64,000 bases of DNA from Desulfitobacterium sp050251735 (GCA_050251735.1 JBFWMF010000004.1:62001-126000), one strand, 5' to 3'; counted from the first letter of the stretch, positions 8,850-18,454 are shown. A program made the numbers and translations. Notes: a model not told the origin generated them from the letters alone.

Positions 8850-9182
8850 TTAGCGCAATTCAGTTGGTACAAAAGAATCGACAATACCGATGACCAAAGA
8901 AGCCAATAAAGCGCCCCAGATCGTGACGGTAATGGAACCGGGCACGATAAATTGACTTACATAAATAACTACAGCAGACACTAAAAATCCGACGATGCCC
9001 CGACTCATTCTGGTAATCTTTTCGCGACCGAAAGCTAATTCTACTACGTATCCCAAAACAGCAATAACAACCGCGGCGATGAGTGCCCCTGTAAATCCAG
9101 CTACTTTAAGACCGGGTACTAAGTAGCTGACTAGCAGAAGCACTACAGCTGAAACAAGAAATCGTACAATCATTCCTAACAT
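8850..9182 (-). CDS. Holin-4 superfamily-like (YvlD-type) small membrane protein
   Basis: 110 residues with four hydrophobic segments in a repeated pattern (FLVSAVVLLLVSYLVPGLKV and FLVSAVVIYVSQFIVPGSI). Each half ends in a V-P-G-x-x-V motif, as in the phage_holin_4_2/YvlD family of uncharacterised membrane proteins. Despite the family name there is no sign of lysis genes. The frame extends 11 codons further upstream, but GGAGG lies seven bases before the ATG at 9182, which I use. It is monocistronic between a terminator and the divergent rpsT. Confidence 0.8.
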   Translation of the reverse strand: MLGMIVRFLVSAVVLLLVSYLVPGLKVAGFTGALIAAVVIAVLGYVVELAFGREKITRMSRGIVGFLVSAVVIYVSQFIVPGSITVTIWGALLASLVIGIVDSFVPTELR

Positions 9183-9287
9183 TTGGTTTCCTCCATTCAA
9201 AATTGATGTAGGCATAAGTGCCTAGATACATACTATAGTTTGAACAACTTATTCAAATATTATTTATACAATTAATCGGAATATTTC

Positions 9288-9316
9288 TTGTAAATTTTAG
9301 GATTCAATGTTAAAAT
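9288..9316 (+). promoter_or_regulatory. Likely sigma-A promoter of rpsT
   Basis: TTGTAA (9288-9293), 17-base spacer, TAAAAT (9311-9316), 51 bp upstream of the rpsT start. Confidence 0.7.
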
Positions 9317-9367
9317 AGTCTTTGCGTATTATGTTAGGAAGATTCGATCCAAAGGGGGTGACCAAAA

Positions 9368-9640
9368 GTGCCGAATATTAAGTCCGCAATCAAACGAGTT
9401 GAGGTGGCTAAAGTCCGTACTATTAAAAATGCGGCTGCAAAATCAACTTTACGCACAACGATTCGTCGTTTTGAAGAATCTTTAAGCACGGACGCCGAGA
9501 CCGCTAAAATCGCGTTGAATAAAGCTACCCGCGCTTTGGATAAAGCTTCTTCCAAAGGTTTAGTGCATCAAAACACGGCTTCCCGCAAGAAATCTCGCTT
9601 AACCAAGCGTTATGCGAAGCATTTCGCTCAAGTGGGCTAA
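9368..9640 (+). CDS. rpsT: 30S ribosomal protein S20
   Basis: Binds 16S rRNA at the bottom of the 30S body during early assembly. The product (90 residues, rich in Lys, Arg and Ala) matches S20 end to end, from PNIKSAIKRVEVAKVRTIKN to the C-terminal KKSRLTKRYAKHF helix. The start is GTG at 9368, eight bases after a strong AGGGGGTGA site. The preceding in-frame codons do not offer a better start. It is one of only three plus-strand genes here and faces away from holA, as in many Firmicutes. It has its own promoter and a strong terminator. Confidence 0.97.
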   Translation: MPNIKSAIKRVEVAKVRTIKNAAAKSTLRTTIRRFEESLSTDAETAKIALNKATRALDKASSKGLVHQNTASRKKSRLTKRYAKHFAQVG

Positions 9641-9678
9641 GCCCTGTTCTACTCACATAAAGAAACGACATAGAGAAA

Positions 9679-9719
9679 GAGCAGCATCTGAATTTCAGTT
9701 CAGATGCTGCTCCTTTTTG
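9679..9719 (+). terminator. Rho-independent terminator of rpsT
   Basis: Perfect stem GAGCAGCATCTGAA/TTCAGATGCTGCTC with a short loop, followed by CTTTTTG on the plus strand. Confidence 0.92.
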
Positions 9720-9750
9720 TATGCACAGAAACCATGAAGCTAGACTAAGA

Positions 9751-10749
9751 TTATCTTTCGCAGAACTTTGTAATCATTAGTTCCAACAAAAATTCCGGAT
9801 CTCCTCTACCCGTCTTGATAGCTACATCCGTCTCCAAGCATTCTTGCAAGGCCCATGCTAATTGTTCCCATGTTAATTGATTCGATTTTTGCCATATTTT
9901 TTGGGCTTCGAAAGGCTTGATACCCAAAAGCCGCGGAGCTTCCTCAACACCCCTACCTTGTTTACGCATGGCTCTTGCACCAAGCAGTAAACGCACCTGC
10001 CTCGATAGCATGGTCAGAATTTTTAAGGGATGCTCCTGACGTAGAACCTGCTGAAGCTTTTGCACAGCAACTTTGGTCGAACGAGCGGCCACAGCATCCA
10101 AAAGTTCAAATACGGTAGCCTCTACCGCTTGGGGAACTAAGCTTTGCACATCTTCAGCTCGAATCTCTCGACCTTGGACATAGAGGGCGAGCTTGTCCAG
10201 CTCTTGGCTTAAAATTCCGACCTGATGCCCACCCCACTCAAGAAAGAGCGATTTAACTTGAGGCTTCATGGTTTTATTCCGAGACGCTAATTCCCGATCC
10301 AGCCAAGCTACCCAGTCCTGCACACGTTTCGGACTTCCGAATTCCAGCACTGTGCCGGCTTTCTCAATCGCTTTATAGAACTTACGTCCCCGATTCACGC
10401 TTTGCGCCAAAAATACAAGACAGACCTCGGGGTTAGGGTTTTCAAAATAGCCAAAGAAAGGCTCAAGGGTATCTCCTTGTCCATCTTGAAAATAAGGAAT
10501 ATCTTCGACAATAATCAGTTTACCCCCAAAGAAGGATACTGTGTTGGCTATCTCCACAATCTGCTCCGGATTGCTACCTTTTCCCGACAAAATTTCTATA
10601 CCACTGCCCGAAGGGTCTTGGGCAAGATAACTGCTTTTTAAAAGATGCAGAGCTTCTTGAGTAAAAAAACGCTCCTCGCCAAACCAAAGATTGACGGGAG
10701 GAACTTGATTATTTGCGATTGCTTGCCTTACTTGGTCCACTTCCAACAT
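9751..10749 (-). CDS. holA: DNA polymerase III subunit delta
   Basis: Clamp-loader subunit that opens the beta ring. It has the DNA_pol3_delta architecture: an N-terminal AAA-like domain (NLWFGEERFF, then SFFGGKLIIVEDIPYF around residue 80) and a helical collar domain (EHPLKILTMLSRQVRLLLGARAM, around residues 225-250). 332 residues is normal. It stands alone between comEC and rpsT, the common Firmicute order comEC-holA-rpsT. The ATG has AGGAGGGGTGGT directly upstream. Confidence 0.94.
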   Translation of the reverse strand: MLEVDQVRQAIANNQVPPVNLWFGEERFFTQEALHLLKSSYLAQDPSGSGIEILSGKGSNPEQIVEIANTVSFFGGKLIIVEDIPYFQDGQGDTLEPFFGYFENPNPEVCLVFLAQSVNRGRKFYKAIEKAGTVLEFGSPKRVQDWVAWLDRELASRNKTMKPQVKSLFLEWGGHQVGILSQELDKLALYVQGREIRAEDVQSLVPQAVEATVFELLDAVAARSTKVAVQKLQQVLRQEHPLKILTMLSRQVRLLLGARAMRKQGRGVEEAPRLLGIKPFEAQKIWQKSNQLTWEQLAWALQECLETDVAIKTGRGDPEFLLELMITKFCER

Positions 10750-10798
10750 ACCACCCCTCCTATCCTCTTATTTTAACTAAGGTCGGATAAGAAAGCAA

Positions 10799-10830
10799 AG
10801 AAAAGACCCCTCCAAAAATGAAGGGGCAAA
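10799..10830 (-). terminator. Possible terminator between comEC and holA
   Basis: Short stem CCCCT/AGGGG (10807-10811 and 10822-10826) followed on the minus strand by TCTTTTCTTT. The stem is short, so confidence is moderate. Confidence 0.5.
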
Positions 10831-10936
10831 AGAAAGAGGAGGAGAAAAGAGATGTTCCTTCCTATTCTTACCATGAATAAAAGTTTTATACCTAGAAGAC
10901 GAATATTTTTTCAAAAATATCCTACCGTTGTCTTAT

Positions 10937-13540
10937 TTACTCTTCTCTGCCCGTCACTACCTCCATTGATCTCCCATCAAATTTAACTTGGATCGTGCCA
11001 TCCTCATCCGTCCGAAAGATCGGAACGTGGCGATCCTCCCAATAGCTGAGAACCTCTGGGCTGGGGTGTCCAAAGGAGTTCCTTCCCACTGGAATGATAA
11101 CAGCTTGAGGTGTAATCTTGTCTAACAGGTCCGTCATCATCGAATAGCGACTGCCATGGTGAGGGACTTTAAACAAATCTGCGTCATACACCTGTCCTGA
11201 TCGATAAAGTTCTTCCATCAATTCCTCTTCCATGTCTCCGGTGAGCAGCACACTTTGGCCTGCTTCATTTTCCAAACGCAAGACCAATGAGTTATTGTTC
11301 TCATCAGACTCTGTGCCTGACCGTATCGTTCCAGGAGCTAGCACTTTAAGCGTACTATCCGAATCCAAAACCAATGCATCTCCACGAGTTAATCTTTCAA
11401 TCGTCATCGTTTCCAATATTCTGACCAGATTCCAATCCAGCCCCCCTTCTCCCCAGCCAGCCCACTGGCTTTTCCCTGAACCACCACCCTCAACAGAATC
11501 GAGACTTAACCAGTCTTTCCCATCCTCAGGAATCCCAACCCAACCCACCGGAATCGTCTCCAAGACTGCCCCGGCCCCTCCCACATGATCACTATGAGGG
11601 TGTGTGAGAATCAAAGCGTCTAAGCTTTTGATTCCCTGCTGGAGAAGATAAGGTATAATAATTTGCTCCCCAGCATCGAAGTGATCGGTCTTTGGCCCAG
11701 TATCTACCATAACCCGTGTACCTTCCGATGTCTCAATGAGTATACAATCGCCTTGCCCTACATCGATAAAGGTGACTTGAAGTACATTAGGAGTATTCCA
11801 AGGACTCCACAGAAAGAGTACCAAAAGCAAAAAAGCGAATGCTCTTTTCTTTGTTATCCCGAACTTTTGCCCTGTGAGCACAAATTTATTATCATTCTCC
11901 TCAGCCATATTTAATCTACCTAACTCCCCCCGTACCGTCACCCCAATCCGCTTGACGGGGGCAGGTGCTCTCCCAGCTATGGAGACAATCCTCCTCCCTA
12001 GATTTCTGACCCACACCCTGAACATAAAGCCAAGTTTGGCTTTACCGACTAAAAGAACCAGAATCCAGCCATACCAGCATAGCCAAAATAGGGCTCCTGG
12101 ATTGACTACCCACACATCAGCCCACTGAAGCCTAGCTAAGAGACTAAGGAATTCACTCACCCCATACAACAGCCAAAGACTTACCTGAAACAAAGGCAGA
12201 GCAACTTGTGGGATAAACAAAAGAAAAACTCCGAGCACTCCCAGTTGAAAGATGACCCCTAGGATAAATAAAACTAATAGATTCGCTAAAAGTCCAATGA
12301 TAGACAAACGATGAAAGGCATTAATCATCAAGGGTAGAGTGGCGACTTGGGCAGCACAGGTCATGGCAAAGGCACTTTTAATAAATCTTGGCCAACTTCT
12401 AATCCCTTTAAACTTCATTATGACAGGGCTTAAGACAATAATCCCCCACGTTGCCATAAAGGATAGTTGAAAGCCTATATCTTTAAGAATCAAGGGTCGC
12501 CAAACAAATAATAATAAGGCAGCCAGCAAAAGACCCCGCAGGCTATTTCCTCTTCCCTTACCCAATCTACCCAACAACGCAAAAACAGCCATAATCGTCG
12601 CCCGTAGAATCGGTGGATTTCCCCCACAGAGGGTAGTGTAAAAAATCAATACAATGATGGTTACTCCCACTCGAGGAAAACGAGGTACGAGGAATAGTAT
12701 GCCCCAACAAAGAAATAGCAAGAAGGCAACATTAGAACCGGAAGCGGAAAAGACATGATAGACTCCGGTAATCCGGTAACTCTCCAGCGCTTTCTCTGAT
12801 ATCCCGCTTGTATCCCCAAACAGTATTCCTTCTAATAGGCTAGTCTGTGCCAAAGGAAAGGGGGCTAAACGTTCCCTGACCTGATCACGAACCAGCCAGC
12901 TCATAGGTGCTTCTCCTGGGGTTAATAACTCCACCTCACCCTGAACAGTAATACCTCCAGAAAGGCCACGAACCGCATAATATAAGGGGTAATCAAATTG
13001 ACCCGGTGTCCCAGGCGATTTCGGTTGATCAATCTTCCCCGTAAATACGACTTTATCTCCCGGGCGTACACCCTCCCACCCTTCAGGAAGATTTCCCTCT
13101 GAATCAAAATAAACCCGTAGACGATATTTTTTCTCAAGAAAATCTGTGGCCCTTGGGTTCTCCTGCGTGCCCTCTTGAGAAAACGAGGCATGGATAGGGA
13201 CAGGCTCCAGAATCTCAAATATCCCTACTGCCCCATCATCGTTAATGGACCAATCTCTCAACTCTCCCACCAAATGAACTTGACTGATGGTCAAAGGTGG
13301 TGCTAAGTCATGTTTTCCAGTCTGTCCAAAGACAAATCCCACAAGAATGCTGGCACACAGCATGAAGATTTCAGGCCTTAAGGAGGGTCCAAAAAAATCT
13401 TGAGGCTTCCAAAGAACTATACGAATAAGCACCCATAGAAAAAGCCCCAGAACAATCCACCACATTGTCTCTGGGGTGTAAACACCGATAAGTCCGCCTA
13501 TTAGTAATGCGCACAAGCGTCTAACCCAAGCGTCTCTCAT
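10937..13540 (-). CDS. comEC: DNA internalisation-related competence protein ComEC/Rec2
   Basis: Membrane channel for uptake of single-stranded transforming DNA. The order is an N-terminal DUF4131 region, then the multi-span Competence domain (about residues 220-520, including FSASGSNVAFLLF), then a C-terminal metallo-beta-lactamase domain. The last has the HxHxDH motif in LTHPHSDHVGGAG and a second histidine pair in KVPHHGSRYS, the presumed nuclease. 867 residues is full length. It overlaps comEA by four bases, so the two are co-transcribed. Whether this organism is naturally competent cannot be told from the pair alone. Confidence 0.95.
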   Translation of the reverse strand: MRDAWVRRLCALLIGGLIGVYTPETMWWIVLGLFLWVLIRIVLWKPQDFFGPSLRPEIFMLCASILVGFVFGQTGKHDLAPPLTISQVHLVGELRDWSINDDGAVGIFEILEPVPIHASFSQEGTQENPRATDFLEKKYRLRVYFDSEGNLPEGWEGVRPGDKVVFTGKIDQPKSPGTPGQFDYPLYYAVRGLSGGITVQGEVELLTPGEAPMSWLVRDQVRERLAPFPLAQTSLLEGILFGDTSGISEKALESYRITGVYHVFSASGSNVAFLLFLCWGILFLVPRFPRVGVTIIVLIFYTTLCGGNPPILRATIMAVFALLGRLGKGRGNSLRGLLLAALLLFVWRPLILKDIGFQLSFMATWGIIVLSPVIMKFKGIRSWPRFIKSAFAMTCAAQVATLPLMINAFHRLSIIGLLANLLVLFILGVIFQLGVLGVFLLFIPQVALPLFQVSLWLLYGVSEFLSLLARLQWADVWVVNPGALFWLCWYGWILVLLVGKAKLGFMFRVWVRNLGRRIVSIAGRAPAPVKRIGVTVRGELGRLNMAEENDNKFVLTGQKFGITKKRAFAFLLLVLFLWSPWNTPNVLQVTFIDVGQGDCILIETSEGTRVMVDTGPKTDHFDAGEQIIIPYLLQQGIKSLDALILTHPHSDHVGGAGAVLETIPVGWVGIPEDGKDWLSLDSVEGGGSGKSQWAGWGEGGLDWNLVRILETMTIERLTRGDALVLDSDSTLKVLAPGTIRSGTESDENNNSLVLRLENEAGQSVLLTGDMEEELMEELYRSGQVYDADLFKVPHHGSRYSMMTDLLDKITPQAVIIPVGRNSFGHPSPEVLSYWEDRHVPIFRTDEDGTIQVKFDGRSMEVVTGREE

Positions 13541-14193
13541 GGTCCCACCGAAACCATATCAGCCATCTTCTCATAGGTCTTGTCACCAATCCCCGAAACC
13601 TTCTTTAGATCCTCCGGTTGAAGGAAAAGACCATGTTCTATTCGATACTGAATGATCCGTTCAGCAAGCGCAGGCCCGATACCCGGTAGTTTATCTAATT
13701 CTGCACTATCTGCAGTGTTGATATTAATAAGATTAGAAGCGGTCTGGGCAGGGTAGTGAGTATTAGGTACTATTCCCGACTGTCCCCCCGGATACGTCGC
13801 AGAGCCCGCTGAGGTGTTAGCATTTGGGTTAGGAGGTTGACCCTGACCCTGAGGAATTTGTAGTGCAACAGTTTGCGGTACTGGCCGATAAGGAACAATG
13901 ATCTTCTGACCATCTTTGAGCTTCTCCGCAGGATTGATCTGATCAATATTTGCTTCAGGCAAAGGGTTAACTTGTTTTAAAGCATCATCCAAACGAGCAT
14001 TCACCGGCAAGTGAACAAGCCCAGGCTTCTCCACAGCACCAGATACATAGACGATGATCTCTCGACCTTCACCAGCGCTTTCGACCAAAACCTTAGAGTT
14101 GTGAGGCAGGATAAATTTCCCAAGGGCCATTACAATCATAAGCCCTAAGAGCCCCCACCAAACATAGCGAATTTTCCGCTCCAACACAATCAC
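13537..14193 (-). CDS. comEA: Competence protein ComEA, DNA receptor
   Basis: Membrane-anchored DNA-binding protein that hands DNA to ComEC. An N-terminal membrane segment (WWGLLGLMIVMALGKFIL) is followed by a SLBB domain (VYVSGAVEKPGLVHLP). Then come a Gly/Pro/Asn-rich linker and the helix-hairpin-helix domain (NINTADSAELDKLPGIGPALA and VSGIGDKTYEKM). 218 residues is usual. The start is uncertain: GTG at 14193 lies in the ribosome-binding stretch AGGGGGTGATT, so GTG at 14187 or TTG at 14184 may be used. It heads the comEA-comEC pair. Confidence 0.93.
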   Translation of the reverse strand: MIVLERKIRYVWWGLLGLMIVMALGKFILPHNSKVLVESAGEGREIIVYVSGAVEKPGLVHLPVNARLDDALKQVNPLPEANIDQINPAEKLKDGQKIIVPYRPVPQTVALQIPQGQGQPPNPNANTSAGSATYPGGQSGIVPNTHYPAQTASNLININTADSAELDKLPGIGPALAERIIQYRIEHGLFLQPEDLKKVSGIGDKTYEKMADMVSVGP

Positions 14194-14310
14194 CCCCTAT
14201 TCCCTGAGATCAATCATATCTCGAAAGTAATATGGGGTTTTTCTCCATATTTTCCGCTAATTCCTCTCTCGAATTACGGCAAGGTTTGTCGAATCCGCTA
14301 AATATTGTTT

Positions 14311-14351
14311 ACAAAACAAAAGACATGGCGTTCCATAGTGAACGACATGTC
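14311..14351 (-). terminator. Hairpin terminator downstream of leuS and element copy A
   Basis: Stem GACATG-CGTTC / GAACG-CATGTC with one internal mismatch, followed on the minus strand by TTTTGTTTTG. It lies beyond element copy A. The leuS transcript would thus read through the antisense of that copy before ending. Confidence 0.65.
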
Positions 14352-14392
14352 CTATATCAAACTTAAGCTTGAACTTAAACTTAAAAAGCAGC

Positions 14393-14608
14393 CCAAGGAT
14401 TTTGATTTACAAAAGGGAACGACTTCAAAGCGAGCGGTTAACCGTTCTTCGCGAAAAGCTCGCTGCGGAGAAAGGTTGGAAACAGGACGTTTCCAACGGA
14501 CTAGAGAGTCAGGAGACGATTTAGTCCGGAACCTTTCGGAGCAGAGAGCTCGAGCGTTAGAACGGTCCGCGCAGCTTTCTGAGTGACCAATGTAAATCAA
14601 AATCCTGG
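14393..14608 (+). repeat. Dispersed structured element, copy A (216 nt)
   Basis: One of four intergenic copies of a 216-218 nt element bounded by CCAAGG at one end and CCTGG at the other (strand is arbitrary). Helices seen in this copy: P1 GATTTTGATTTACA/TGTAAATCAAAATC closing the ends; P1b AAAGC/GCTTT; P2 ACCGTTC/GAACGGT; P3 GAAAGG/CCTTTC; P4 hairpin TTGGAAAC-AGGAC-GTTTCCAA; P5 GGACTA/TAGTCC enclosing P6 GTC-AGGA-GAC. All are nested. It lies between the leuS 3' end and comEA. No open frame in it has coding character. Confidence 0.9.
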
Positions 14609-14661
14609 AGATCCTGCTAAATTGCGTACCCTAATAATCCGTTTTTAAAGCGAGAAGGAAG

Positions 14662-17163
14662 TTACTTTACAACCACATTAACCAGCTTACCCGGCACCGT
14701 AATCACCTTTTGAATCTCTTTCCCTTGAATCCACTCGACTAGCTTAGGCAGTGACCGCACCAATGCTTCTAATTCTTCGGCGGAGATTTGAGCCGGCACT
14801 TGGATGCGTTCTCGTAGCTTGCCGTTCACCTGGAGTACTACCGTGACTTCATCTTGAACAAGAGCACTTTCATCCACCTTCGGCCACTCCCGGCTATGGA
14901 TACTCTCTTCATGACCTAATTCGCTCCAGACCTCTTCCGTCATATGCGGGGCAAAAGGAGACAAAAGCAGGAGAATGCTTTCCATAGCTTCACTAGCTAC
15001 AGCCATGTTGACATTAGGCTGTTCTTTATATAGATAAAGAGCATTGACCAGCTCCATGATCGAGCTGACGGCAGTATTGAAGTTGAAGCGTACTCCAATA
15101 TCGGAGGTCACCCTTTGAATCGCTTGGTGTGTTTGACGACGCATATCCTTAGCATCCTTATCCAGCTCGTCAAAGTTACGACCCTGAACGCTTGCAGCCT
15201 CATCTGAGGATTGTCCTTTAAGTACATCTTCATATTGAGCTGCTAGGCGCCACACCCGATTTAGGAAACGATAACAACCTTCCACCCCTTGATCACTCCA
15301 CTCCAGATCTCGCTCGGGTGGAGCTGCGAAAAGAATGAAAAGACGAGCAGTGTCTGCCCCATACTTGGAGATTATTTCCTCAGGACTTACCACATTACCC
15401 TTGGACTTGGACATCTTCGCCCCACCCAAGCAGACCATCCCTTGGGTCAAGAGATTTTCAAAGGGCTCATCGACCTTGAGGTAGCCAAAATCACGCAAAG
15501 CCTTGGTAAAGAAACGCGAATAAAGTAAGTGAAGAATAGCATGCTCTACTCCACCGACGTATTGATCCACGTTCATCCATTGATCTGCAACTTCCTTGGA
15601 GAAAGGCAGCTTATTATTCTGCGGATCCGTATAGCGGAGGAAGTACCAAGATGAGCACATAAAGGTATCCATAGTATCGGTCTCACGAGAAGCCTTACCA
15701 CCACAGGTAGGACAAGTAGTTTGCTTAAAGCTTTCGGAAGAGGTCAACGGATTTTCCCCGGCTTTAAAGAGCACATCATCAGGGAGTATCACCGGTAGCT
15801 GGTCCTGAGGGACGGGGACGATTCCGCAATGGTCGCAGTACACCATCGGAATAGGTGCACCCCAATAGCGCTGGCGGGAAATGAGCCAGTCACGGAGGCG
15901 GAAGTTCACCTTCCTCTCCCCAAAGCCATCCCGTTCAGCTTGAGCGGACATTTTATCCCAAGCGTCCATGTTCTTTAGTCCATCATATTCTCCCGAATTT
16001 ACCATGATTCCTTCGCCCGTAAAAGCCGCTTGAAGTGGAGTATCTTTCTCCACTGCAGGAGTACCTTCGGGAAGAATAACGGTTTTAATGGGGAGGTTAT
16101 ATTTTGTTGCAAACTCAAAGTCCCGCTCATCATGAGCAGGAACACCCATAACTGCACCTGTCCCGTAGTCAAACAGGACATAATTGGCAATCCAGATGGG
16201 CACCTTTTTGCCGTTATATGGGTTCAAGCAATAGGCACCGGTAAATAAGCCTTCTTTCTCAGTTTCCGTGGAAGTCCGAGCAATCTCATTAAGTCCTTTC
16301 ATGCGGCTGATAAAGCCTTTAACCTCTTGCTCATATTCTGAGCCCGAGATTAATTCTTGAACTAACGGATGCTCCGGCGCTAAGACCACATAGCTTACCC
16401 CAAAAATTGTATCTACTCGTGTAGTATAAACCCTGATCTTATCCTCACGATTTTCAACCGAAAATTCTACCTCTGTTCCCTCAGAGCGACCAATCCAGTT
16501 TTTCTGCATGGTTTTAACCTTCTCAGGCCAGCCGTGAAGCTTATCTAGATCATCCAACAGCACTTGAGCATAATCCGTAATCTTAAAAAACCATTGTTCC
16601 AGATCTTTTTTTGTTACCTCTGTATCACAGCGTTCGCAAGCCCCATCCACCACTTGCTCGTTAGCAAGCACAGTGGCACATGAAGGACACCAATTTACGG
16701 CAGCTTTTTTCTTATACACTAGACCATGCTTATAAAACTCCAAAAACATCCACTGGGTGAACTTGTAATAATCCGGATGGCAAGTGGCGACCTCCCGGTC
16801 CCAGTCATAGGAAATTCCCATCTCCTGAAGCTGCCGCTTCATATTGGCAATATTTTTCCAAGTCCATTCGGCCGGCGGTGTTTGATTCTTGATCGCAGCA
16901 TTTTCAGCAGGTAAACCAAAAGAGTCCCAGCCGATGGGATGCAGGACATTAAAGCCCATCATGCGCTTAAACCGCGCAATGACATCTACGATGGAATAGT
17001 TACGGACATGTCCCATATGAAGATTACCTGAAGGGTATGGGAACATAGCTAAAGCATAGTATTTCGGCTTATCAGAATGATCATCAGCCTTGTAATCTTT
17101 TCTGTCGACCCATTGCCTCTGCCATCTGGATTCAATCTCCGAAAATAGATATTTCTCTTGCAT
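14662..17163 (-). CDS. leuS: Leucyl-tRNA synthetase
   Basis: Class I synthetase that charges tRNA-Leu. The HIGH signature appears as PYPSGNLHMGHVRNY (about residue 43) and KMSKS as GAKMSKSKGNVVSP (about residue 580). The CP1 editing domain between them has the conserved TRVDTIFGVSYVV and GAVMGVPAHDERD stretches. A CxxC zinc-type pair (WCPSCA, CERCDTE) is present near residue 160. At 833 residues it is the bacterial form. It is expressed behind a T-box leader (17221-17450) and its transcript probably ends at 14311-14351. Confidence 0.97.
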   Translation of the reverse strand: MQEKYLFSEIESRWQRQWVDRKDYKADDHSDKPKYYALAMFPYPSGNLHMGHVRNYSIVDVIARFKRMMGFNVLHPIGWDSFGLPAENAAIKNQTPPAEWTWKNIANMKRQLQEMGISYDWDREVATCHPDYYKFTQWMFLEFYKHGLVYKKKAAVNWCPSCATVLANEQVVDGACERCDTEVTKKDLEQWFFKITDYAQVLLDDLDKLHGWPEKVKTMQKNWIGRSEGTEVEFSVENREDKIRVYTTRVDTIFGVSYVVLAPEHPLVQELISGSEYEQEVKGFISRMKGLNEIARTSTETEKEGLFTGAYCLNPYNGKKVPIWIANYVLFDYGTGAVMGVPAHDERDFEFATKYNLPIKTVILPEGTPAVEKDTPLQAAFTGEGIMVNSGEYDGLKNMDAWDKMSAQAERDGFGERKVNFRLRDWLISRQRYWGAPIPMVYCDHCGIVPVPQDQLPVILPDDVLFKAGENPLTSSESFKQTTCPTCGGKASRETDTMDTFMCSSWYFLRYTDPQNNKLPFSKEVADQWMNVDQYVGGVEHAILHLLYSRFFTKALRDFGYLKVDEPFENLLTQGMVCLGGAKMSKSKGNVVSPEEIISKYGADTARLFILFAAPPERDLEWSDQGVEGCYRFLNRVWRLAAQYEDVLKGQSSDEAASVQGRNFDELDKDAKDMRRQTHQAIQRVTSDIGVRFNFNTAVSSIMELVNALYLYKEQPNVNMAVASEAMESILLLLSPFAPHMTEEVWSELGHEESIHSREWPKVDESALVQDEVTVVLQVNGKLRERIQVPAQISAEELEALVRSLPKLVEWIQGKEIQKVITVPGKLVNVVVK

Positions 17164-17220
17164 AAAATATTTCCCCCTTAAATCCGAGCTTGCCTAATGG
17201 CTTCAAAATAAGTTAAATAG

Positions 17221-17450
17221 CAAAAAACTCCCGTCCCCTAAAGGGACGAGAGCATAATCCCGCGGTACCACCCAATTTCAATAGCACTTTGTCGATCTTA
17301 ACGGCTCGCACCGGTACCCATTGTTACCTGGGTACAGCTCCGGGGCGAGTGTTCATCATATCCTCTAGCAACTTTCACCAACCGTTGCCTCTCTATAATG
17401 AGGTATATGGGATTGCTCCCCTTCATTGCCTTTAATGCTCTTATTCTAAC
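17221..17450 (-). ncRNA. T-box leader controlling leuS
   Basis: On the minus strand the leader contains the T-box core GGGTGGTACCGCGGG (17274-17260). It is followed by the terminator stem CTCTCGTCCC/GGGACGGGAG and a TTTTTT run ending near 17221. This is the layout of a transcriptional T-box riboswitch: uncharged tRNA-Leu pairs with the T-box and prevents termination. The specifier loop should lie in the 5' part near 17380-17440; I could not place the Leu codon with certainty. This leader accounts for the 378-bp gap before leuS. Confidence 0.93.
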
Positions 17451-17541
17451 TAAAAATATAGCAAAATAAAATATATTTTATACTATCCATAATCAACAAA
17501 AATGTCAAGTTTTCTAAAATCATCTGATCAAATCGAGTTGC

Positions 17542-17889
17542 TTAGGTCGTCGTAAAGCTGACTGTCTTGGCGTCTCCCCAAAGCCGCTCAAGATTATAAA
17601 ACTCTCTTTGATCCGGAGTCATAATATGAATCACCAGATCCCCGCAATCCACAAGAACCCATTTGGCTTCTTGGAGACCCTCGACTCTTAAGACAGTCAC
17701 CCCTAATTCAGGAAGTTTATCAGTTAAATTATCCGTAATCGCTTTGACCTGAGTTGTGGAATTTCCGGTGACAATCAAGAAATAGTCCGTGACCATCGAA
17801 ATCCCCTTAAGATCTAGGAGTATGGCATCTCGACCCTTCTTCTCTTCAACTAGAGTTATCGTCCCTTGTAATTGATCATCTGTCAGCAA
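17542..17889 (-). CDS. rsfS: Ribosomal silencing factor RsfS
   Basis: Binds ribosomal protein L14 on the 50S subunit and blocks joining to 30S when nutrients are low. The sequence follows the RsfS/Iojap family: DAILLDLKGISMVTDYFLIV, the GNSTTQVKAI helix, and VLVDCGDLVIHIM near the C-terminus. 115 residues is normal. The start is TTG at 17889, seven bases after AAAGGAGG. It overlaps the 3' end of yqeK by 14 bases, so the two are coupled (nadD-yqeK-rsfS order, as in B. subtilis). Confidence 0.95.
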   Translation of the reverse strand: MLTDDQLQGTITLVEEKKGRDAILLDLKGISMVTDYFLIVTGNSTTQVKAITDNLTDKLPELGVTVLRVEGLQEAKWVLVDCGDLVIHIMTPDQREFYNLERLWGDAKTVSFTTT

Positions 17890-18454
17890 ATTTTTGCCTC
17901 CTTTTTAAATCTTCATAGGTAAGCCTGGTCTGCGGATGAACGACACGCTTACTCTTTTGCAAATAATTCAAAGTATGTTCAACACATAATAGTGTACCGT
18001 ACTCAAGATTATCATACAAGGATTGGCGGAGTTTGTCCACATTTGGAAATGTTCGGTGAGGTTCGGTTAAATCTGCACTATAGATGAGCATCTCTAATTT
18101 CCCCATACCCGGAGCTCCCAAGGTATGATTTGCTATGGCAGCGAGAACCTCTGCATCCTTATAACCCAATTCATGCTCTAACCAGTAAGCTGCCAGCGGG
18201 CCATGTAGAACATGTGGATTATCTTCAGCTGCAGTATATTGGCTTAAGTGCCATTCCCTTGCTAGCTTTATTTGCTCCTGCAGGTTGATTTCTTTTTTTA
18301 TATCATGAAGATAAGCAGCAATCTGAGCCTTATCCTCATCCACATGATGTATTGCGGCTAGCTCCTTTGCCCACTGTACGACTCGCAAAGTATGGCTAAA
18401 GCGTTTCTTCGACATAGAACGTTGAGCGAGCTCATTTGCTTGCTGAATATCCAA
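17876..18454 (-). CDS. yqeK: HD-domain symmetrical Ap4A hydrolase YqeK
   Basis: HD-superfamily phosphohydrolase; family members split Ap4A into two ADP. The metal-binding HD motif is AAYLHDIKKE (about residue 50) with upstream RFSHTLRV supplying the first His, and HGPLAAYWLE and ANHTLGAPG follow. 192 residues is usual. The likely start is TTG, after AAGGAG. It lies between the RRM gene and rsfS in the conserved nadD-yqeK-rsfS string, here interrupted by the RRM gene. Confidence 0.92.
   Translation of the reverse strand: MDIQQANELAQRSMSKKRFSHTLRVVQWAKELAAIHHVDEDKAQIAAYLHDIKKEINLQEQIKLAREWHLSQYTAAEDNPHVLHGPLAAYWLEHELGYKDAEVLAAIANHTLGAPGMGKLEMLIYSADLTEPHRTFPNVDKLRQSLYDNLEYGTLLCVEHTLNYLQKSKRVVHPQTRLTYEDLKRRQKFADR

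Noticed and set aside
9334..9555. Minus-strand open frame opposite rpsT
   Set aside because: Shadow of the clear S20 gene on the plus strand.
11232..11588. Plus-strand open frames opposite comEC
   Set aside because: Antisense shadows of a gene with clear protein motifs.
14305..14600. Open frames on both strands inside element copy A (82-93 codons)
   Set aside because: They have no ribosome binding sites and are not matched in frame in the other copies. Base changes between copies preserve pairing, not codons.
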